From Candidatus Woesearchaeota archaeon (GTDB lineage Archaea > Nanobdellota > Nanobdellia > Woesearchaeales > DSVV01): 64,000 nt of DNA. Position 1 is the stretch's first letter, and the number at the start of each line of letters is the position of its first letter. The translations under genes and the position numbers were made by a program. The DNA is taken from the NCBI GenBank assembly GCA_016192995.1, contig JACPTB010000001.1, forward strand, positions 129,110 to 193,109. Direction: 5' to 3'. Shown here in pieces: positions 59,862 through 64,000 of this stretch. The notes beneath the pieces are model-generated. The model did not search any database. It saw nothing but the letters and a program-made list of their open reading frames with translations, and was not told the DNA's origin.

Positions 59862-60260
59862 ATGATTTTTGTCGATGCTAATATCTTTCTTTCTTGTTTT
59901 ATTGAAAATGATGTATTTCATCAACGAGCAAAACAACTTATGAGCGCTATTGAAACACATATTTATGGGGAATATTTTACTTCAGATTATGTATTTAATG
60001 AAGTTGTTGGCGTCGTAATGAGAAAATATGGGAAAGAAAATGCATTAATGATAGGTAATAAACTATTTAATTCAACAATGATTTTATCTATCAATGAGAC
60101 CTTGCTTAAAGAGGCATGGAAACTATTTAATGATAATAAATCCACTCTTAATTTAGTTGATTGCACTAATATCATTGCAGTAAAATCTTTAGGCGCAAAA
60201 TATATCGCAACATTCGACAAAGAATTCGAAAAAATAAAGGAAATAAAAGTGCTTAAGTAA
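59862..60260 (+). CDS. PIN-domain toxin VapC
   Basis: 132 residues with IFVDANIFLSCF, SDYVFNEVV, LNLVDCTNIIAV and IATFDKEFEK: the four acidic positions of VapC RNases. The partner is the RHH antitoxin two bases upstream. Complete, in contrast to the truncated PIN at 53035. Ends seven bases from adk. Confidence 0.9.
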   Translation: MIFVDANIFLSCFIENDVFHQRAKQLMSAIETHIYGEYFTSDYVFNEVVGVVMRKYGKENALMIGNKLFNSTMILSINETLLKEAWKLFNDNKSTLNLVDCTNIIAVKSLGAKYIATFDKEFEKIKEIKVLK

Positions 60261-60267
60261 TTAACAT

Positions 60268-60909
60268 TTAATCCAATGCCTGAACAATCTTCTCAAATAC
60301 GGTATCAATTTCTTCCATGCCGTCAATATGCTTTAACAATCCTTTCTTATCATAATACTCAAGTAAAGGCTTTGTTTTTTCTTCGTATACTTTTAATCTA
60401 TTCCTCACCACATCCTCTTTTTGGTCATCGCGTTGGTACAGTTCTCCTTCATCAGCATCGCAAACACCTGTTTGCTGCGGCGGATTAGTGTTTTCATTAT
60501 AAACTCTATTGCAAATTTTGCAGGTCCATCGTGTTGTTAATCGCTCAACAAGAATTTCTGGATCAACTTCAAAAGCAATAACAGCTTTAAGTTCCATATG
60601 CACTTCTTGGAGTAATTGGTCAAGCATTTCAGCTTGTACAAGAGTTCTTGGCACCCCATCTAAAATAAAGCCTTTTTTACAGTCTTTTTCTTTTAAGCGT
60701 TTTTTTAGCATCCCCATAGTAATTTCATCAGGCATCAGCTCACCTTTATCCATGAGTTTCTTTGCTTTCTTTCCTAAAGCTGTATTTCTTTGAATATGAT
60801 CACGAAATAAATCACCAGTTGCGATTTGCGGAATGCCAAAATGCTGTGATAATTTCTGCGCCTGCGTTCCTTTGCCAGCACCAGGAGCCCCTAACATAAT
60901 AATTCTCAT
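60268..60909 (-). CDS. adk: Adenylate kinase (bacterial type)
   Basis: 213 residues: LGAPGAGKGTQAQKL (P-loop), GDLFRDHI, GFILDGVPRTLVQAEML, and a LID domain with WTCKICNRVYN plus GVCDADEG, three Cys and one Asp that bind zinc in several bacterial Adk enzymes. Archaea usually carry a different (trimeric) adenylate kinase; this one looks transferred from bacteria. Makes 2 ADP from ATP + AMP. Confidence 0.95.
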   Translation of the reverse strand: MRIIMLGAPGAGKGTQAQKLSQHFGIPQIATGDLFRDHIQRNTALGKKAKKLMDKGELMPDEITMGMLKKRLKEKDCKKGFILDGVPRTLVQAEMLDQLLQEVHMELKAVIAFEVDPEILVERLTTRWTCKICNRVYNENTNPPQQTGVCDADEGELYQRDDQKEDVVRNRLKVYEEKTKPLLEYYDKKGLLKHIDGMEEIDTVFEKIVQALD

Positions 60910-60961
60910 ATCATCACCAATAAGGATAAAATACTTTTTCTTTAAAAAGTTATTTATCTAT

Positions 60962-61116
60962 AGTACGTAATAAGTATGTGGTTTTAGCGCCTACTTTTGT
61001 GAAGCTTTTCTATATTTACATTGGGGATTTTTCGGAGTTCCAGAGAGAAAAATCCAATCTTTAATCACCTTTGAAGCTGAACCGGCGCTAAAACTATAGA
61101 AGACTTATTACGTACT
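60962..61116. mobile_element. Palindromic element P9
   Basis: 155 bp with terminal repeats AGTACGTAATAAGT / ACTTATTACGTACT. A perfect 6-bp target duplication ATCTAT flanks it (60956-60961, 61117-61122). The interior (GGTTTTAGCGCC / GGCGCTAAAAC, stem GGATTTTTC, loop GGAGTTCCAGAGA at 61034-61046) matches P5 almost base for base, although the outer repeats are those of P2 and P4. Between adk and the msrA fragments. Confidence 0.85.
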
Positions 61117-61118
61117 AT

Positions 61119-61295
61119 CTATTTTCCCCATTTATTTTGAAGATGCCCTGTGGTTCCAGAACAGACATCCTTATAAGTAGGATTTTTGAGATTACCACCC
61201 GTATAACCAGAAACTGCTTTACTAACGCCTTTTTTAATTTTGAATGCTGTTTCAATACACCAGAAACAACCACCGGCAAATGTTGCTTTTTCCAT
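61119..61295 (-). pseudogene. msrA: msrA 5' fragment, copy 1
   Basis: 58 residues, MEKATFAGGCFWCIETAFKI, then SGYTGGNLKNPTYKDVCSGT and a stop. The GGCFWC active site of peptide methionine sulfoxide reductase A is present, but the remaining ~100 residues are absent, so it is truncated. Element P9's target duplication lies at its stop. Confidence 0.78.
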
Positions 61296-61316
61296 AGTAG
61301 AGATATAAGTAATTTG

Positions 61317-61481
61317 TTATTTATAATAGTTCGTACAGCTGAACGAAGTGAATGCTGTACTTGACGTCGCTTCCAATTGGCGAAAGAATTGACCGGAAAC
61401 AGCTTTGCTAACACCTTTCTTTATCTTGAATGCAGTTTCAATACACCAGAAACAACCACCGGCAAATGTTGCTTTTTCCAT
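61317..61481 (-). pseudogene. msrA: msrA 5' fragment, copy 2
   Basis: The same first 30 residues as the neighbouring copy, then unrelated sequence (QFFRQLEATSS...) to a stop. The shared part differs at silent sites, so the duplicates diverged while functional. A GTACAGC/GCTGTAC hairpin interrupts the tail. Tandem partial copies suggest rearrangement. Confidence 0.75.
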
Positions 61482-61490
61482 AATAACCTC

Positions 61491-62135
61491 TTATCTTACT
61501 ATATCATACTTATGGTCTCTTTTCCAAAAAAATCCCCTTACTTGGCAGAATAAAGTTTTCACATATCCTTGCTGTTCCATTCTTCTTGAAGATGTTTTAA
61601 TAGAGGCATTTGTTATGTAAACAACCCTACCTTGTTTCTTTAAGTCTAGAATAAAATAAGTATCTTCTGCAATTTTAAGATTTTCTCTGAATTTGATTCT
61701 TTTAGTTGAAAACACAAATCCTGAAGCAGTTAAGAAAATATGTTTAAATGGTTCTCCTAACAGCCAAAACAATCTGCTTTTCCAAGAATCTTCTAAAGCT
61801 CTTGTTTTACAAGTTCCACCAATATAACCTTGATTTATTTTTTCGATAACTTTTTCTAATAGATTGCCTTCAATAACACAATCTCCATCGAGAAAACAGA
61901 ATATATTGCCGGTTGCTTTCTTTAATCCATAATTCCTTGCTTTTGAAACATGCATGAAATTGACATTATATACTTTGTTCGTGTATTTCTTGGCAATCTT
62001 AGTAGTTTTATCAGTGCAGCTATCGCATACTACCATGATTTCGATGTTTTTTATCTTCTGTTGTTTAATTGACTGAAGACATTTACCAATATATTGTTCT
62101 TCGTTATGAGCTGGAATGATGATAGAGAGTTTCAT
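61491..62135 (-). CDS. Family 2 glycosyltransferase
   Basis: 214 residues: SIIIPAHNEEQYIGKCLQSI, VVCDSCTDKT, ARNYGLKKATGNIFCFLDGD (DxD). GT-A fold with inverting mechanism. Acceptors are likely lipid or surface sugars. The C-terminal half is short of membrane segments. Ends nine bases after the msrA fragment. Confidence 0.9.
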   Translation of the reverse strand: MKLSIIIPAHNEEQYIGKCLQSIKQQKIKNIEIMVVCDSCTDKTTKIAKKYTNKVYNVNFMHVSKARNYGLKKATGNIFCFLDGDCVIEGNLLEKVIEKINQGYIGGTCKTRALEDSWKSRLFWLLGEPFKHIFLTASGFVFSTKRIKFRENLKIAEDTYFILDLKKQGRVVYITNASIKTSSRRMEQQGYVKTLFCQVRGFFWKRDHKYDIVR

Positions 62136-62148
62136 AATTTCACTTTTA

Positions 62149-63459
62149 TCATTTTTGAATATGTATTTTCCAATATCCGCCTTTTGCAGAACCTTCCCTC
62201 TTTAAAACTCCTTTCTTCTTTAAACTCTCAATATTATACTCAACGGTCTTTTTACTTAATTTACCTTTTTCAACTATTTTCGCTTTACTAATAGCTGAGT
62301 CTTCCTGTATAATATCTACTATTTTCTGTTCATTTGCAGAGAGTTTTTCTACCCCCTTTTCTACCCCCTTTTCTACCCCCTTCCGTTTGAATATGGTGAT
62401 AAAGATACCTGCTACTACCTTAAAATCCGTAGCTGGTTCTTTAGACAGAATTAGACTAATACCACGTCCCCATTTTTCTACAAAATGAATTCGATGAAAC
62501 ATAGCAGCAATAAGCTCATTTCTGCGTTTTGAGACCATTTCTGTTTTAATCTTCTTAATAGTTAAACCACCATAAAGCTCGCCAGGATTTCTAATCTCTA
62601 AACGATTCTTGAAGATAGCAATGTTTACTGAATCATATTCATAATAGTCGCGATGACAAAATGCATTAATAATTGCTTCTCGAAATGCTGTGCGATCAAT
62701 CTCAGGAACATCAATTCGTTGGAGACCTTCCAATTGCATTCCAATATGAATATTCTCTAAAATATATTTTTCTGCTTTTTCAATCAAGGTAAATGTATCT
62801 CCTACAAAATCTTGCATATCGATAGTAGTTGCTGTTGTTTCTCCAAATACTGCGCAGCGCAGTTTGGCATTAGGAAAAAATGTTTCAGGATGCTTTCCAA
62901 ACAAAAGTATTGCAGTATTCAATAATTTACCCTCTTTCAATAAACCTAACTTTTCCAAAGAACTTTCAACAGAATTATATTCTAAACCTGCTTTTTTGAC
63001 AAATACTATTATCTTTTCCTCGTCAATATCATCTAATTTCGCTTTAATGCAAATTCCAGCATCCCAACGAAGTTTATCTTTGTTTTTTCTCAAGATGAAA
63101 TGTTCCAGTTCCTGAGGACTAATCTTTTTGTCTTCATCTCCAACACGAACATAAGCGCGGCCATAAGCATAATAGGGAATATTTTCTCCAGTAAAATTAA
63201 CATAAACACATTTCTTTCCTTCCAAAGTTATTTCATTGATTTTAGGGAATACCTTTGGCTCAATATTATCAGAAATAGTCTTGGAGATTTCTCTAATTGT
63301 ATTCTCAGTAACTGTTTGTCCAACTACTTCACCATTATTTTTGATTCCAAAATACAGTTCCCCTTTCTGATGTTTGTTGAGAATAGAAACTATCGAGATA
63401 ATTGCTTCTTTCAATTCTGATGTTGATTTCTTCAACTCTAACGTTTCAGATTCTTTCAT
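62149..63459 (-). CDS. Schlafen AlbA_2-type regulator with HATPase-like region
   Basis: 436 residues. The N-terminal AlbA_2 (Schlafen) domain reads ESETLELKKSTSELKEAI, ...GELYFGIKNNGEVVGQ, YVRVGDEDKKISPQE. A middle part (AFREAIINAFCHRDY, NPGELYGGLT, RNELIAAMFHRI, WGRGISLI) matches the HATPase_c_4 domain of such 'RecG-like' proteins. The C-terminus is a winged helix (SKAKIVEKGKLSKKTVEYNIESLKKKG). A 12-nt repeat codes a VEKG linker. A DNA-binding regulator or defence role is possible. Confidence 0.85.
   Translation of the reverse strand: MKESETLELKKSTSELKEAIISIVSILNKHQKGELYFGIKNNGEVVGQTVTENTIREISKTISDNIEPKVFPKINEITLEGKKCVYVNFTGENIPYYAYGRAYVRVGDEDKKISPQELEHFILRKNKDKLRWDAGICIKAKLDDIDEEKIIVFVKKAGLEYNSVESSLEKLGLLKEGKLLNTAILLFGKHPETFFPNAKLRCAVFGETTATTIDMQDFVGDTFTLIEKAEKYILENIHIGMQLEGLQRIDVPEIDRTAFREAIINAFCHRDYYEYDSVNIAIFKNRLEIRNPGELYGGLTIKKIKTEMVSKRRNELIAAMFHRIHFVEKWGRGISLILSKEPATDFKVVAGIFITIFKRKGVEKGVEKGVEKLSANEQKIVDIIQEDSAISKAKIVEKGKLSKKTVEYNIESLKKKGVLKREGSAKGGYWKIHIQK
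62349..62384 (-). repeat. 12-nt tandem repeat (VEKG linker)
   Basis: Three copies of CTACCCCCTTTT (last slightly changed) encode VEKG units between the ATPase-like and winged-helix regions. Because 12 is divisible by three, slippage changes linker length without frameshift. Confidence 0.8.
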
Positions 63460-63483
63460 TTCAACCTCTTTTCAGTGTATTTT

Positions 63484-64000
63484 TTATAATAATCCTGCTA
63501 ATTTAGTTATATCTTTATTTGCAACATGAGTATAGATCTGTGTTGTTTTTAAGTCTTTATGTCCAAGCAATGCTTGAATATATCTTATGTCTGTTCCTGC
63601 TTCTAATAAATGAGTTGCAAAAGAATGGCGTAATGTATGCGGTGTAACATTCTTATTTATTTTTGCATTTTTAGCATTCTTAGTGACTATTAATTGGATG
63701 CTTCTTTTGTTATATTTATTGCCTTGCTGAGAATTGAAAATTAAGCCTTGCTCTTTAATTCCATATATCTTGATTATTTCCTTAAGCTTATTATGCAAAA
63801 AAATAACTCTTTCTTTGTCTCCTTTTGCAGTTTTCAAATGAATAATTTCACGTTGAAAATCTACATCATTCCATTGGAGATTCCTCACTTCATCAAGACG
63901 TAACCCTGCATAGTATAAAAACATCAAAACAAGCTTATGTTTAAGATTCTTTTCTTGTTCAATCATTTTCTGAACTTCTTGTTTGCTAAGAACAGTAGGT
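63484..64000 (-). CDS. Tyrosine recombinase (XerA/integrase), 5' partial
   Basis: The frame runs off the window edge (PTVLSKQEVQK continues before the internal ATG at 63966). Active site: GLRLDEVRNL (Arg), LKTAKGDKER (Lys), HTLRHSFATHLLE (His/Arg), LLGHKDLKTTQIYTHV (His, Tyr nucleophile). Complete catalytic domain; N-terminal SAM-like domain lies outside. It may be the chromosome-dimer resolvase or an element integrase. Confidence 0.93.
   Translation of the reverse strand, partial: PTVLSKQEVQKMIEQEKNLKHKLVLMFLYYAGLRLDEVRNLQWNDVDFQREIIHLKTAKGDKERVIFLHNKLKEIIKIYGIKEQGLIFNSQQGNKYNKRSIQLIVTKNAKNAKINKNVTPHTLRHSFATHLLEAGTDIRYIQALLGHKDLKTTQIYTHVANKDITKLAGLL

Noticed and set aside
30574-61116. Palindromic elements as CRISPR repeats
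   Set aside because: They are scattered singly over 30 kb, without spacers or cas genes, and have target-site duplications.

Overview
This is an AT-rich archaeal chromosome segment. The archaeal or archaeal/eukaryotic-type core genes are S27e, aIF2-alpha, Nop10, S10p, EF-1alpha, aEF-2, L24e, S28e and L7Ae. There are two intron-containing tRNA genes (Met-CAT, Ser-GGA), and most start codons lie 20-35 bases behind a TATA-like TTTATAAA/TTTATATA sequence, which suggests leaderless transcription. Many small hypothetical proteins, short operons, bacterial-type Adk, LspA and MutL, and a high density of toxin-antitoxin genes suggest a DPANN-like lineage such as Woesearchaeota. That assignment is an inference.

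Layout. 1-7 kb: phospholipase D-like protein (cut by the window edge), type II restriction-modification pair, decayed hydrolase, HepT/MntA pair, MutL, AbrB/PIN pair. 6.8-10 kb: a 1064-residue PP2C phosphatase-FHA membrane protein. 10-14.7 kb: AbiEi remnant, the S27e-aIF2alpha-Nop10 operon, two tandem paralogs with degenerate LAGLIDADG-like motifs. 14.7-17.8 kb: thymidylate synthase and dihydrofolate reductase separated by an AbiEi/AbiEii pair. 18-25.6 kb: multicopper oxidase plus ZIP transporter, a large unknown protein, a DUF433 antitoxin with a gutted toxin, and a sigma-70 family protein. 25.6-33.8 kb: glutamine amidotransferase, small membrane proteins, DJ-1 protein, a two-gene segment between 52-bp repeats, lipoprotein, flavin reductase, PfkB kinase, tRNA-Met with a duplicated 3' end, Cys-rich surface protein. 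33.9-41.3 kb: GGDEF protein, nucleotidyltransferase pair, CNNM/CBS protein, tRNA-Ser, HicBA, S10, EF-1alpha. 41.7-53 kb: hypothetical proteins, Fic protein, ribosomal/NDK/EF-2 cluster, HD and CADD-like enzymes, mTERF-like repeat protein. 53-64 kb: LspA, MagIII-like glycosylase, MTAP-like phosphorylase, HipA-like kinase, FCP1-like phosphatase, VapBC, Adk, broken msrA copies, glycosyltransferase, Schlafen-type regulator, tyrosine recombinase (cut by the window edge).

Three things stand out. First, the sigma-70-like protein (23653-25572) keeps the promoter-melting and -10/-35 recognition residues, but its bacterial core-RNAP docking surface has changed; archaea normally use TBP/TFB. Second, nine palindromic elements of 150-220 bp (called P1-P9 here) are spread through the window. 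Most have target-site duplications, several share inner arms under different outer terminal repeats, and six carry (one of them interrupted) the same 13-nt apical loop. Third, about eleven toxin-antitoxin-like loci occur in 64 kb, three of them with the toxin (or partner) deleted or truncated and the antitoxin or its remnant left behind.

Bacterial-style signalling genes (PP2C-FHA, GGDEF, sigma, Fic, HipA-like) sit beside the archaeal information-processing core, so extensive horizontal acquisition is likely. All functional calls come from reading motifs by eye; no database search was possible.
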